A stretch of 41,358 bases of DNA from Opitutia bacterium (GTDB taxonomy: Bacteria > Verrucomicrobiota > Verrucomicrobiia > Opitutales > Opitutaceae), in NCBI GenBank assembly GCA_947461205.1, contig CANHJG010000036.1:1-41358 (forward strand). Reading direction: 5' to 3'. Positions within the stretch are counted from its first letter, which is position 1. Every line of letters begins with the position of its first letter. Below, one piece after another: positions 9,445 through 17,960 of this stretch. The notes beneath the pieces are model-generated. The model was not told the DNA's origin and searched no databases. It saw only the letters and a program-made list of their open reading frames with translations. The position numbers and the translations under genes are program-made.

Positions 9445-10695
9445 TCACCGCTTTTCGTCCGGAGTATAAAACGCGCCAAGGTGCTTCAACACTGCGTTCT
9501 TCAGCTCCTCGGGATCCACCGGCCCGTTGTGGCGCCAAAGAATTTTTCCACCGGGGGCGATCAAGACGGTATGCGGCAGCGGTCCCGGCCACGCGGGATC
9601 TAGCGCCTGCACTAACGCGTCGCTACTGGCTGCGGTGTAAATAAAATTCGCGGTCTCGCGCCCCTCGGCGGCCAGCGCACGCTTGAGGCGCGCAGACGGC
9701 ACGGCGTGCTGCTTCTCCAAAAACGCCTTCGCCTGCGCCTTCGCCTTCGGGTCGTCCAGACTAATGGTCACGAGTTCGAAATCCCGGTTGCTCAGCCGCC
9801 GCGACAACGACACCAGCGCAGGAAACTCCGCCACACAGGGCGCGCACCACGTCGCCCATACGTTGACCAGGCGCAGCCGGTTCGAGGCATTCTTCGCGAG
9901 GGCGGCCACTCCCGCGGCATCGACCGGCAGCAGATCGACCGGCTCGGCCTTCCATTTCTCGTCGGCCTTGGCGACGTCGTCGCGCTTCGTGTTCCACTTC
10001 GTCGAACAGCCCATGACCGTCGTCTGCGCCACGGTGACTGGCCGGTCGGCGAGCAGCTCGACGACGGCGTTGCGGGTGTCGTGGGATTTGACGGACGCGA
10101 GCTCCTCGAAACGGGAATCGTCGACGCGGCCGACGTAGCGGAGCTTGCGCTCGCGGTCGAAGAGGAACACGTGCGGCGTCGCGAGGCAGCCGTAGGCCTT
10201 CGCCGCCACCTGCGTGTCACCGTCGTAGAGGTAGGGAAACGGAAAGCCGGCCTCCTGCGCGTAGAGCTTCATCTCCTCGTAGCTGTCGTTGTACTTGCTG
10301 TAGCCGAGCTCGTCGAGGCGCACGCCGTCGGGGCTGTTGGGATTGAGGGCGACGACCGCGAGCCCCCGGCCCGCAAACTCGCGCACCAACGGGATCAGGC
10401 GCGTCTCGGCAGCATGCGAATAGGGGCAATGGTTCGAAAGAAACACCACCATCAGCACCGGCGCCGTCTTCGCCGGAAAATCCGCCAGCGTGTAGGTCCG
10501 GCCGTCGATGCCGAGGAGGCGGAAATCCGGCGCGGCGTCACCGAGGTTCAGTTTTTTCGCATCGGCAGGCAACCCGCCGGTGATTTCGCCTTTCGTCCCG
10601 GCGCCCCCCTTTTTCTTGGGCGACTGGGCGGAGGCGGACAGGAAAAGCCCGCCGACCAGGGCGGCGGCGAGGAGGAAGCGGCCGGGGCGTTGCAT
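9445..10695 (-). CDS. Exported double-thioredoxin-fold protein (AhpC/TSA-like plus TlpA-like)
   Basis: A 416-residue protein from ATG 10695. The open frame continues further upstream, but the signal peptide (LLAAALVGGLFLSASA, cut near residue 23) fixes this start. The N-terminal half is a redoxin domain with a single active-site Cys, C90, in NHCPYS. The C-terminal half is a TlpA/ResA-like thioredoxin domain with the CAPC motif (C284, C287) in WATWCAPC. It is expected to work in the periplasm in thiol-disulfide exchange or peroxide reduction, with the second domain perhaps recycling the first. The gene lies 47 bp downstream of the isomerase-like gene on the same strand and is probably co-transcribed with it. 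Partner and substrate cannot be told from sequence. Confidence 0.88.
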   Translation of the reverse strand: MQRPGRFLLAAALVGGLFLSASAQSPKKKGGAGTKGEITGGLPADAKKLNLGDAAPDFRLLGIDGRTYTLADFPAKTAPVLMVVFLSNHCPYSHAAETRLIPLVREFAGRGLAVVALNPNSPDGVRLDELGYSKYNDSYEEMKLYAQEAGFPFPYLYDGDTQVAAKAYGCLATPHVFLFDRERKLRYVGRVDDSRFEELASVKSHDTRNAVVELLADRPVTVAQTTVMGCSTKWNTKRDDVAKADEKWKAEPVDLLPVDAAGVAALAKNASNRLRLVNVWATWCAPCVAEFPALVSLSRRLSNRDFELVTISLDDPKAKAQAKAFLEKQHAVPSARLKRALAAEGRETANFIYTAASSDALVQALDPAWPGPLPHTVLIAPGGKILWRHNGPVDPEELKNAVLKHLGAFYTPDEKR

Positions 10696-10742
10696 GGGGC
10701 GGAAAGACCGGGGCGCAGGATCGCTGCGCCCCGGTCCGGCGA

Positions 10743-11627
10743 TCAGCTCATGCCGGCCAACATCCCGCGCACGTAGCCGACGGATTCGGCGAGACCGGTC
10801 ACCGGATTGCCGGCGGTCTTTTCGTATTCGAATGCGACGACTCCCGGGTAGTTCACGTCGATCAGCGCGCGGAGCATGCCGCGGATATCGAGCCGACCGG
10901 CGCCGACCTCGATCGGCACGTCTTTCATCGCACCGGGGATCGCCACGCTGTCCTTCAGGTGCACGTCGTGCAGGCGCGCGGCGTATTTCTTGATCGACGC
11001 CACGACGTCGTCCCCGAACCGAGCGGTATGACCGACGTCGATACAGAGACCGATGCGGGCGTCGAGGGACTTGATGGCATTCCAGGCGACTTCGGGCGTC
11101 GGGTAAATCTTGTCTTCGGGGCCGTGGTTGTGGATCGCCAGTTTCTGGTCGAACTCCCGGACCAGTTTTTCGACGAGCGGCAGCGCCGCCAGCTCGGGCT
11201 TGCACACCATCGTCGTCATGCCGGCGGCCTTCACGTTTTCAAACGCCTTACGGCACTTCGCCTCGTCGTTGGGCAAATTGACGACGCCGGAGCCGGTGAG
11301 CGCGAGGCCCGCGGCTTTGAGCTTCGCGCCGACCGCCCGGCACTCCTCAACCGACGCGGTTTCCCACGCGCAGTGGTTCTTGAACAACGCGATGTTGGTC
11401 ACGCGCAGGGCCTTCACGCTGGCGATGGCGTCGTCGAGGGACAGGTTGCGCAACGAGTAGGAGGCGACGCCGAGGCGCAGGCGCTCGGGGCGGGGCGCCG
11501 CCGGCGCGGTTTCGGCGGTGGCCGCGACGGCGGCGTGGCCGATGGAGCCGAGGAACGGCAGGGAAAACGCACCGAGCGCGGCGGTGCGGAGAACTTCGCG
11601 ACGGGTGAGGCGGGCGGGTGGGGGCAT
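10743..11627 (-). CDS. Tat-exported sugar phosphate isomerase/epimerase family protein
   Basis: A 294-residue protein. The start at ATG 11627 is preferred because it places a twin-arginine signal (LTRREVLRTAALGAF) at the N-terminus; an ATG 13 codons upstream is possible. The mature part is a TIM-barrel AP-endonuclease-2/xylose-isomerase-like domain (starting near GVASYSLRN) with metal-ligand type residues in AIHNHG, CIDVGHTARFG, HLKD and FEYE. Verrucomicrobiota have many secreted members of this family, usually linked to sugar breakdown, and the individual substrates are mostly unknown. It is followed by the double-thioredoxin gene. Confidence 0.85.
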   Translation of the reverse strand: MPPPARLTRREVLRTAALGAFSLPFLGSIGHAAVAATAETAPAAPRPERLRLGVASYSLRNLSLDDAIASVKALRVTNIALFKNHCAWETASVEECRAVGAKLKAAGLALTGSGVVNLPNDEAKCRKAFENVKAAGMTTMVCKPELAALPLVEKLVREFDQKLAIHNHGPEDKIYPTPEVAWNAIKSLDARIGLCIDVGHTARFGDDVVASIKKYAARLHDVHLKDSVAIPGAMKDVPIEVGAGRLDIRGMLRALIDVNYPGVVAFEYEKTAGNPVTGLAESVGYVRGMLAGMS

Positions 11628-11766
11628 AGTGCGGACGGTTTTGACGACTGAATCCGGTCGCAGCAAGACCGCTGGTGCCTCGCCGACAATATTTCAGCCG
11701 GATCATCGCTCGGACCGCCCGGATTCGGACCACTCCACCCCTCGCGGGGCCGCGCACCGCCCGGGC

Positions 11767-12561
11767 CTACCGCGCCGGGCCCGCGCCGACCGTGAACTTC
11801 CGTAAATACTTCAGCGCGACCTCAAACTCATGCGGGAGCGGCGCGGTGATCGTCAACGGCTCCTTCGTCTCCGGGTGTTTCAACGTCAGCTCGCTCGCGT
11901 GGAGCGCGAGGCGGGCGATCAGCGGCTTCTCCTCGTCGCGGCCTTTGTACCGCCGTTTGAGTTCGGACAGCAGCAGCTTGATCTCCGGATCGCCGTAAAA
12001 CGGATCGTTCAAAATCGGCGCCCCGGCGGCGGCGAGGTGCACCCGCAATTGGTGCGTGCGGCCCGTGAGCGGCCGGCACTCGACAAACGCAAAGCGGCCA
12101 AACTTCTCCAACGTCCGGAACTCGCTCAGACACTCCTTGCCGCCGCGGCCCTTGAACACCCGCATCCGGCCCTTCTGCCGCTCGTCCTCGCCGAGCGAGA
12201 GCTCCACCGTAAACGCCGCGGGCAACGCCCCGGCGGCATCGCGGACCGGCACCGCGACTTTCATCGCGTGCTCAGCGGCCAGCACCACGACAAACGCGTG
12301 GTATTTCTTCCCCACCGTCTTCGATTGAAACTGCCCGCTGACGAAATCGAGCCCGGGCTTCGTCTTCGCGCAGAGCAAAATCCCGCTCGTGTCGGCATCG
12401 AGCCGGTGGACGTTGGCGACACCGTGGCCCATTTTGTCATGGATCAGCCCCATCAGGTTTTCGCGCTGCTTGTCCCAGCGGTCGGGCGCGACGAGCATCC
12501 CGCTCGGTTTGTCGAACGCAATGAGCGAGGCGTCCTCGAAGATGACAGGCGGAAGCGGCAT
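11767..12561 (-). CDS. RluA-family 23S rRNA/tRNA pseudouridine synthase
   Basis: A 264-residue cytoplasmic protein. The start at ATG 12561 is chosen because upstream in-frame residues are low-complexity and the family fold begins at VIFEDASLIAFDKPSG. The catalytic motif HRLDADTSG carries the invariant Asp, and further family motifs are GRTHQLRVH and NDPFYG. It isomerises specific uridines in structured RNA. There is no S4 domain in front, so it is closer to RluA/TruC-like members than to RluD. It diverges from the GH3-like gene with a 140-bp gap. Which RNA site it modifies cannot be told. Confidence 0.9.
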   Translation of the reverse strand: MPLPPVIFEDASLIAFDKPSGMLVAPDRWDKQRENLMGLIHDKMGHGVANVHRLDADTSGILLCAKTKPGLDFVSGQFQSKTVGKKYHAFVVVLAAEHAMKVAVPVRDAAGALPAAFTVELSLGEDERQKGRMRVFKGRGGKECLSEFRTLEKFGRFAFVECRPLTGRTHQLRVHLAAAGAPILNDPFYGDPEIKLLLSELKRRYKGRDEEKPLIARLALHASELTLKHPETKEPLTITAPLPHEFEVALKYLRKFTVGAGPAR

Positions 12562-12701
12562 GGGTCGAACATGGCCGGGCCCACCGCCCTTCGGCAACCG
12601 TGTATTCCCCCGCGGCTCAAATCGGCCAAGGCCCCGCGCGCCGCGTGAATTCGCTTGCCGCTCCCGCACCGGCCTCGCTGCCTCAGGGGCGAACTGCTCG
12701 T

Positions 12702-14291
12702 ATGACGGCTTGGCCCAAAAGTTTCTATGCCTTCGGGGCCAATCTGCTGACCGCCGGTGCGGAATGGCGCCTGCGGCAAAAACGCAGCGCGCTCGGCGCG
12801 CAAAAACGGACCTTCGCGGTGCTCACCGGCCGCCTCGCGACCACCGCCTTCTGGCGCGACGCCGGCGTCGCCGCCGCCATGAGCTACGACCATTTTCAGG
12901 CGCGGGTCGCGCCGCGCGGCTACGCCCAGCTCGAACCCGCCATCGCGCGCATGCGCCGCGGCGAAGCGAACGTGCTGTGGCCGGGGCGCTGTGCGTTTTT
13001 CGCGGTGGCGGCGGGCACGACGGGCGGCCCCGTCAAATCCCTGCCGGTCACCGGGGAAATGCTCGGACACTTCCGCCGGGCCGGCCTCGACTCGCTGCTG
13101 TATTATACGGTGCGGGTGAAGCACGCGGCGGTGTTTCGCGGCCGGCACCTGTATCTGGGCGGATCGACGGCCCTGACCCCGCTCGCCGACGCCCAGCCCC
13201 ACCAAGCGTATGCGGGCGACCTGAGTGGCATCGCGACGCTCAACCTGCCCGCGTGGGTCGAAAAGCACTTCTACGAGCCCGGTGCGGCCATCGCCCGGCT
13301 GGCGGATTCGCCGGAAAAACTCGCGGCCCTCGTCGCACGCACGCGGGCGCTCGACATCACGTTGCTCGCCGGTCGCCCCCACTGGGCGCTGCTCGTGGCC
13401 GCGGCGCTCCGCGCAAGCTCGGGGCCGGGCACGGGGCCCATCACCAACTTGCAGGCGTTGTGGCCCAACTTCGAATGTTTCATCCACGGCGGCGCCCCCA
13501 TCGGACCGTTTCAGGACGAACTGCGCGCAGCGCTGGGCCCGACGGTCAAGTTTCACGAGGTCTACCCGGCGGCCGAAGGCTTCATCGCAGCCCAAGACGT
13601 CGAGCCGGGGTCCGGCCTGCGGCTCCTGACCGACGTGGGCATCTTCTACGAGTTCATCCCGATGGCGGACTTTGACGAATCCCGGCTCGAACAACTCGGC
13701 GGCAAAGTCGTCCCGCTCGACGGCGTGAAGACCGCCGTGGACTACGCGCTGCTGCTCACGACTCCCGCGGGGTTGGCGCGCTACGTCATCGGCGACGTCG
13801 TGCGGTTCACCTCCCTCGAGCCGCCCCGGCTCATGTACGTCGGCCGCACGCAGCTCAAGCTCGATGCTAGGGGCGATAACGTCACCGAAAAGGAGCTGAC
13901 CGATGCCCTGGTGGGGGTTTGCCGGCGCAACGGCTGGAGCATCGTGAACTTCCACGTCGCGCCACTGTTCGCGCATTCGCTCACGGGCCAGAATCGCCGT
14001 CGCCACGAATGGTGGGTCGAATTGCGGCCGGGCACCGCCATTACACCCACCGGGCCCACCTTGGTCGTGGAACTGGATCTCGCACTGCAAAAACTCCACG
14101 GCGGTTACGCCGCCCGCCGCAAGGCCGGCACCCTCGAGGCGCCGGCCGTGCGCTTGGTCATGCCGGGGGTTTTCGAACACTGGCTGCGCTTTCGGCACAA
14201 ATGGGGCGCTCACTACACCCTGCCCCGTTATTCTGGCGACCGTCTCATCGCCGACGAACTCGCCCAAATCACCCGCTTCGCCCGCGACTGA
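12702..14291 (+). CDS. GH3 auxin-responsive-promoter family protein (acyl-adenylating amidase-like)
   Basis: A 529-residue protein from ATG 12702. Family landmarks are the nucleotide-binding loop AGTTGGPVKSLPVT, the central YPAAEGFIAAQ motif and the C-terminal RYVIGDVVRFT hinge region. These match the ANL-related GH3 superfamily, which in plants conjugates amino acids to auxin or jasmonate through an acyl-adenylate. Bacterial members are common in Bacteroidota and Verrucomicrobiota and are mostly uncharacterised, so the acyl and amino substrates are unknown. It is a single-gene unit: rluA diverges on its left and the strong terminator at 14418-14468 lies on its right. Confidence 0.88.
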   Translation: MTAWPKSFYAFGANLLTAGAEWRLRQKRSALGAQKRTFAVLTGRLATTAFWRDAGVAAAMSYDHFQARVAPRGYAQLEPAIARMRRGEANVLWPGRCAFFAVAAGTTGGPVKSLPVTGEMLGHFRRAGLDSLLYYTVRVKHAAVFRGRHLYLGGSTALTPLADAQPHQAYAGDLSGIATLNLPAWVEKHFYEPGAAIARLADSPEKLAALVARTRALDITLLAGRPHWALLVAAALRASSGPGTGPITNLQALWPNFECFIHGGAPIGPFQDELRAALGPTVKFHEVYPAAEGFIAAQDVEPGSGLRLLTDVGIFYEFIPMADFDESRLEQLGGKVVPLDGVKTAVDYALLLTTPAGLARYVIGDVVRFTSLEPPRLMYVGRTQLKLDARGDNVTEKELTDALVGVCRRNGWSIVNFHVAPLFAHSLTGQNRRRHEWWVELRPGTAITPTGPTLVVELDLALQKLHGGYAARRKAGTLEAPAVRLVMPGVFEHWLRFRHKWGAHYTLPRYSGDRLIADELAQITRFARD

Positions 14292-14417
14292 TCCGCCCCG
14301 GAGCGCCCGGCAATTTTTCTTCGAAAAACACCCTCCCGCTGGCATGCCTGCTGCTCTGCTTGGCCCATCTGCCCAAAGCAGGGTTTTGGGTAGCGTGAAC
14401 CGGCCGCAAGGCCGGCA

Positions 14418-14468
14418 AGAAAAAAACTGGGGCCGGCGTTAAGGGGTTATCGCCGGCCCCTTCTTTGG
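14418..14468. terminator. Bidirectional intrinsic terminator
   Basis: A perfect 10-bp stem, GGGGCCGGCG (14429-14438) with CGCCGGCCCC (14451-14460), closes a 12-nt loop. It is followed by TTCTTT on the plus side and preceded by an A-rich run (14418-14427), which gives a U-tract on the minus side. It sits between the convergent GH3-like and TlpA-like genes and can end both transcripts. Confidence 0.85.
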
Positions 14469-14565
14469 CCCCCGCCCGACCGGCGGGGCTGCCCGCGGGC
14501 CACCGCCGCGCCGACCCGCTGCGGATCACGTCCCGCCACCCGGCGCCCCGCGCGGAGGTCTGCCG

Positions 14566-15126
14566 TCACTTCAGCAGCGCGACGATCTTCTTCTCGTAAT
14601 CTTCGGTCGGCTCCGCGCCGACCTTGCGGTCGCGAATCTGACCGTTCCGGTCGATCAGGAACGTCGTCGGCAAGGCCTCGATGCCGCCAAACGCCGCCAG
14701 CATCTTGTCGTCGCCCATCACCATCGGATAGTTCACACCAAATTTTCCGGCAAACGCCTTCACCACGTCCGGCCCGCCCTCGTCCATCGAAACCCCGATG
14801 ATCACGAGCCCGTCCTTACCGTATTTTTTCATCAGATCGACGTAGCCGGGAATCTCCGCCCGACACGGCGGACACCACGTGGCCCAGAAATCGACGACGA
14901 CAATCTTGCCCTTGAACTGGTCGGATTTCACCTCGGCGCCGGCGAGATCTTTCAGCACCCACGCCGGCGCCGGGGCAACGACGGGCAGCGAGCCGATCGC
15001 GCCGATCGCCGCCGGCGCGACCACCGCCGCTTTGGGTGCCTCCGCCTGCTTGGAGCAGGCCGCGAGAGCCAGGGCCACTGCGGCCACGGAGACAAACACA
15101 TGGGTAGAGGGACGGAACAGTTGCAT
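14566..15126 (-). CDS. TlpA/ResA-like thiol-disulfide lipoprotein
   Basis: A 186-residue protein. ATG 15126 gives a type II signal peptide with lipobox LAAC (lipidated C24), so it should be membrane-anchored and face the periplasm. After an Ala/Pro-rich linker (about 28-55) comes a thioredoxin-like domain with WATWCPPC (C85, C88) and the cis-Pro region in ALPTTFLID. Proteins of this type reduce disulfides in apocytochrome c or other exported proteins. No cytochrome c genes are next to it, so the client is unknown. It is convergent with the GH3-like gene and downstream of lysR on the same strand, with a 140-bp gap. Confidence 0.9.
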   Translation of the reverse strand: MQLFRPSTHVFVSVAAVALALAACSKQAEAPKAAVVAPAAIGAIGSLPVVAPAPAWVLKDLAGAEVKSDQFKGKIVVVDFWATWCPPCRAEIPGYVDLMKKYGKDGLVIIGVSMDEGGPDVVKAFAGKFGVNYPMVMGDDKMLAAFGGIEALPTTFLIDRNGQIRDRKVGAEPTEDYEKKIVALLK

Positions 15127-15266
15127 AAAATGGGGATAAATGGCTACGCGAAGGCCCGACGATAGCCGTGAGCGGCGCCACGGCAAATGTTCTTCCCACT
15201 TTCGCCCCGCCCGGCCCGGGGCGATCCCCCGCCCGCGTCCGCCTGGCGCGGGCCTTCGGCGATGGC

Positions 15267-16166
15267 TCAGGTCCCGCGCATTTCCGGCAAATCCAGCCCG
15301 AGCGTCTCAATAAATTTCCGCATGGCCGGCGTGAGTACCCGGCCCTTGCGATGGAGGATGGCCAGCGGCCGCGTGAAAGCCCGCCCTTTAAACTGCAGCA
15401 CGGCGAGCGTCCCCTGCCTGGCCTCCTGCGTGACCGTCGCCTGCGGCACGATCGCGATCCCGTGGTCGATCTCCACCGCCCGCTTCACCGTCTCGATGTT
15501 GTCGAACTCCATCACCGGCTCGATCTCCAGCTTGTGCTCGCGAAAAATCTGGTCGACCGCCTTGCGCGTCGGGATGTCCGGATCGAAGCCGATGAATTTC
15601 TGGCCCGTCAGGTCCTTGATCTCAATTTCGCTCCGCTTCGCAATCGGATGCTGCGGGTGGGCGATGAGCACGAGATGGTCGTTGCGAAAGGGGAGCACGT
15701 CGATCTGCCGCTGCTTCACCGGAAACGCCACCAAGCCGAAATCCACCGCGTTGTGCAGGATATCCTCGTAAACCAGATTCGAGCGCCGGTATTCCACCCG
15801 CACATTGACCGACGGATAATCGTGCAGGAATTTTTTGATGAACGGCGGCAACTCGTGCAGCCCGATCGAGTAGATCGTCGAGATCCGGATCGTCCCGCTG
15901 ATCACTTTTTTCATCTCCTGCAGCTCCGAGAGCAGCTTCTCATACGTGTGGAGCATCTCCTTCGCCGCGTCGTAAACCTGCTGTCCTTCCCGCGTGAGCT
16001 GAAACTGCTTCTGGCTCCGGTCAATGAGCAGGGTTTTGAAATGCCGCTCCATCGCACGCGCCTGCTGGCTCACCGCCGACTGGGTGATCCCGTTCAGCTT
16101 GGCCGATTTGGAGAAACTCTTCGTTTCGACGAGGTCGGCGAAGATTTTGAAGTTTTCAATTTGCAT
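15267..16166 (-). CDS. LysR-family transcriptional regulator
   Basis: A 299-residue protein with the N-terminal winged helix-turn-helix (about residues 3-60, including SFSKSAKLNGITQSAVSQQ) and a C-terminal periplasmic-binding-like effector domain (about 92-295). Length and order are standard for the family, with closest feel to the CysB/CynR-like branch. It is divergent from yggS across a 111-bp gap, the usual arrangement for a LysR regulator and its target, so yggS and the following genes are candidate targets. The effector cannot be told. Confidence 0.93.
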   Translation of the reverse strand: MQIENFKIFADLVETKSFSKSAKLNGITQSAVSQQARAMERHFKTLLIDRSQKQFQLTREGQQVYDAAKEMLHTYEKLLSELQEMKKVISGTIRISTIYSIGLHELPPFIKKFLHDYPSVNVRVEYRRSNLVYEDILHNAVDFGLVAFPVKQRQIDVLPFRNDHLVLIAHPQHPIAKRSEIEIKDLTGQKFIGFDPDIPTRKAVDQIFREHKLEIEPVMEFDNIETVKRAVEIDHGIAIVPQATVTQEARQGTLAVLQFKGRAFTRPLAILHRKGRVLTPAMRKFIETLGLDLPEMRGT

Positions 16167-16277
16167 GATTGGCTCACGTTGCGCGGAAACAGTCGTTTCG
16201 CAGCTGGGGCCGTGAATGATTGATTAATTTTCTCTGACCACAAGCAATCCTCTGTCTTCCGCATCTCCTGCTTTTTC

Positions 16278-16991
16278 ATGCGCATTAATTACGACGAATT
16301 CGCCCGCCGCGCCGACGCCCTCCGCGCCCAGCTTGCCACCGCGTGCGCCGCCGCCGGGCGCGATCCGCGGGACGTCGAACTCCTCGCCGTCACAAAAACC
16401 CACCCGGCCGCCGCCGCCGATTACGCCGCCCGCTACGGCCTCCGCGCCGTCGGCGAAAACCGCGTCCAGGAGGCCATCGAGAAGCGCCCCCAGCTCGCGC
16501 CCGCTTCGTCCGCCCTCCGCTGGGAACTGATCGGCCACCTCCAGTCCAACAAAGCCAAACTCGCCGCCCAACACTTCGACCGCATCCAGAGCGTCGACAG
16601 TGAAAAACTCCTCAACCACCTCGACCGGGCCGCCGCCGACCTGGGCAAGATCCTCCCCGTCCTCCTCCAGATTAACGCCGGCGACGACCCCGCGAAATTC
16701 GGCGCGGACCGCGCCGACGCCCCCCGCCTCGTCGAAGCCGCCCTCGCGAAGAAAAACCTCCGCGTCGACGGCCTCATGACCATCGCCCCCCTCGGCTCCA
16801 CCCCCGCCGAAACCGCGGACCACGCCACCCGCACCTTCGTCGCCCTGCGCACCCTTCGCGACGAGCTCGCCGCCCGCCTCGGCACCCCCCTCCGCGAACT
16901 CTCGATGGGCATGACCAACGACCTCGCCCTCGCCGTCGCCGCCGGCAGCACCCTCGTCCGCGTCGGCACCGCCCTCTACGGCGACCGCTGA
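16278..16991 (+). CDS. yggS: YggS-family pyridoxal phosphate homeostasis protein
   Basis: A 237-residue single-domain TIM-barrel protein that binds PLP through a Schiff base. K40 in LLAVTKTHP is the expected lysine. Other family landmarks are VGENRVQEA, IGHLQSNKAK, the phosphate-binding SMGMTND segment (family usual: SMGMS.D) and VRVGTALYG at the end. It is thought to act as a PLP carrier or buffer that protects cells from PLP imbalance; no catalytic activity is established. It is the first gene of a plus-strand run with the SirB1-like gene and aroE. Confidence 0.94.
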   Translation: MRINYDEFARRADALRAQLATACAAAGRDPRDVELLAVTKTHPAAAADYAARYGLRAVGENRVQEAIEKRPQLAPASSALRWELIGHLQSNKAKLAAQHFDRIQSVDSEKLLNHLDRAAADLGKILPVLLQINAGDDPAKFGADRADAPRLVEAALAKKNLRVDGLMTIAPLGSTPAETADHATRTFVALRTLRDELAARLGTPLRELSMGMTNDLALAVAAGSTLVRVGTALYGDR

Positions 16992-17063
16992 GCCGCGCGA
17001 AATAATCCGGCCGGCGTTCCTTTCTCGGTTGCGCCGCGCACAAATCCTTTTTCGCATCGCCGT

Positions 17064-17930
17064 GTGGAATCGGCGACGCTCAATCCAACCCAACAGGAAG
17101 CGTTCCTCAGCCTGCTCGACGACCCGAGCCCCGCGGTGCGCCGCGCCCTCTTGCTCCATTTCGCCCAGATCGGTCCTGCCGCCGCCCCCTTCCTCCAAAC
17201 CGTCGCCGGCGGCGCCAACCGCGTCCTCGCCCGCCACGCCGTCTGGTTTCTGGAGGAGTTGAAACTCACCGACCCCGTCGGCGAATTCCGCAGGTTCATC
17301 CGCTCGCTTAACTACGAACTCGAGTCCGGCGCCCTCCTCCTCGCCCGCACCGTCACGCCCTGCCTCGACGTCGGCCAATGCTGCACGACCCTCGACCAGA
17401 TCGCCGCCCGCTGCCGCGAACTCATCGTCGAGCCCTCCTCCGCCCGGGAGAAATGCCGCATCGTGAACCGCGTGCTCTTCCACGAGTGGGGCTTCCACGG
17501 CAACCTCGAACACTATACCGACCCCCGCAACAGCTTCCTCGACCAGGTCCTCGTCCGCCGGACCGGCATCCCCCTCACCCTCAGCCTCGTCTACCTGCTC
17601 GTCGCCGAGCGCCTCGACCTCGAACTCGAGGCCGTCGGCCTGCCCGGCCACTTCGTCGTTGGCTGCTACACCGAGGCCCAGCCCTTCTTCATCGACCCGT
17701 TCGACCGCGGCCTCTTCCGCGACGCCGACGAAATCTGCGCCCTCCTCCGCTCGAACCACATCGTCCCCACAGTCTCCGATCTCGCCCCCACACCCGTGCG
17801 CGAAGTCCTCTGCCGCTGCTGCCGCAATCTCGTGAACCACTACACCGCCGCCGGCGAACCCGCGCGCGCCCAGCTCTTCGCCGAATTCGTGGCCGAGTTC
17901 GACGCCACCTACGAACGCAACTCGCCGTGA
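17064..17930 (+). CDS. SirB1/transglutaminase-like family protein
   Basis: A 288-residue protein read from a GTG at 17064; another GTG lies just upstream, so the start is uncertain. The N-terminus (about 1-65) is helical and HEAT-like. The core matches the SirB1 family: YTDPRNSFLDQVL, RRTGIPLTLSLVYLLVA and LPGHFVVG, which correspond to the transglutaminase-like fold. The family's function is poorly known, and members are often near heme or cofactor genes. The papain-type Cys is not obvious in the usual place, so enzymatic activity is doubtful. It lies between yggS and aroE with short gaps. Confidence 0.82.
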   Translation: MESATLNPTQQEAFLSLLDDPSPAVRRALLLHFAQIGPAAAPFLQTVAGGANRVLARHAVWFLEELKLTDPVGEFRRFIRSLNYELESGALLLARTVTPCLDVGQCCTTLDQIAARCRELIVEPSSAREKCRIVNRVLFHEWGFHGNLEHYTDPRNSFLDQVLVRRTGIPLTLSLVYLLVAERLDLELEAVGLPGHFVVGCYTEAQPFFIDPFDRGLFRDADEICALLRSNHIVPTVSDLAPTPVREVLCRCCRNLVNHYTAAGEPARAQLFAEFVAEFDATYERNSP

Positions 17931-17960
17931 CCTCCGGCCGCTGAAGTAAGCTTTTCCCTT

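Noticed and set aside
9048-9592. Open frames on both strands over 9048-9592
   Set aside because: Low-complexity Arg/Ala/Gly translations with no motifs; they partly overlap the end of the thioredoxin-like gene.
10696-11205. In-frame upstream extension of the double-thioredoxin gene
   Set aside because: The extension is Arg-rich and antisense-like, and it overlaps the isomerase gene. The signal peptide begins at 10695.
12453-14345. A 630-codon minus-strand open frame opposite the GH3-like gene
   Set aside because: Antisense shadow. Only its final part, in another role, coincides with the start of rluA.
16167-16277. LysR-type binding site (T-N11-A) between lysR and yggS
   Set aside because: AT-rich tracts allow several weak matches but no convincing dyad stands out.
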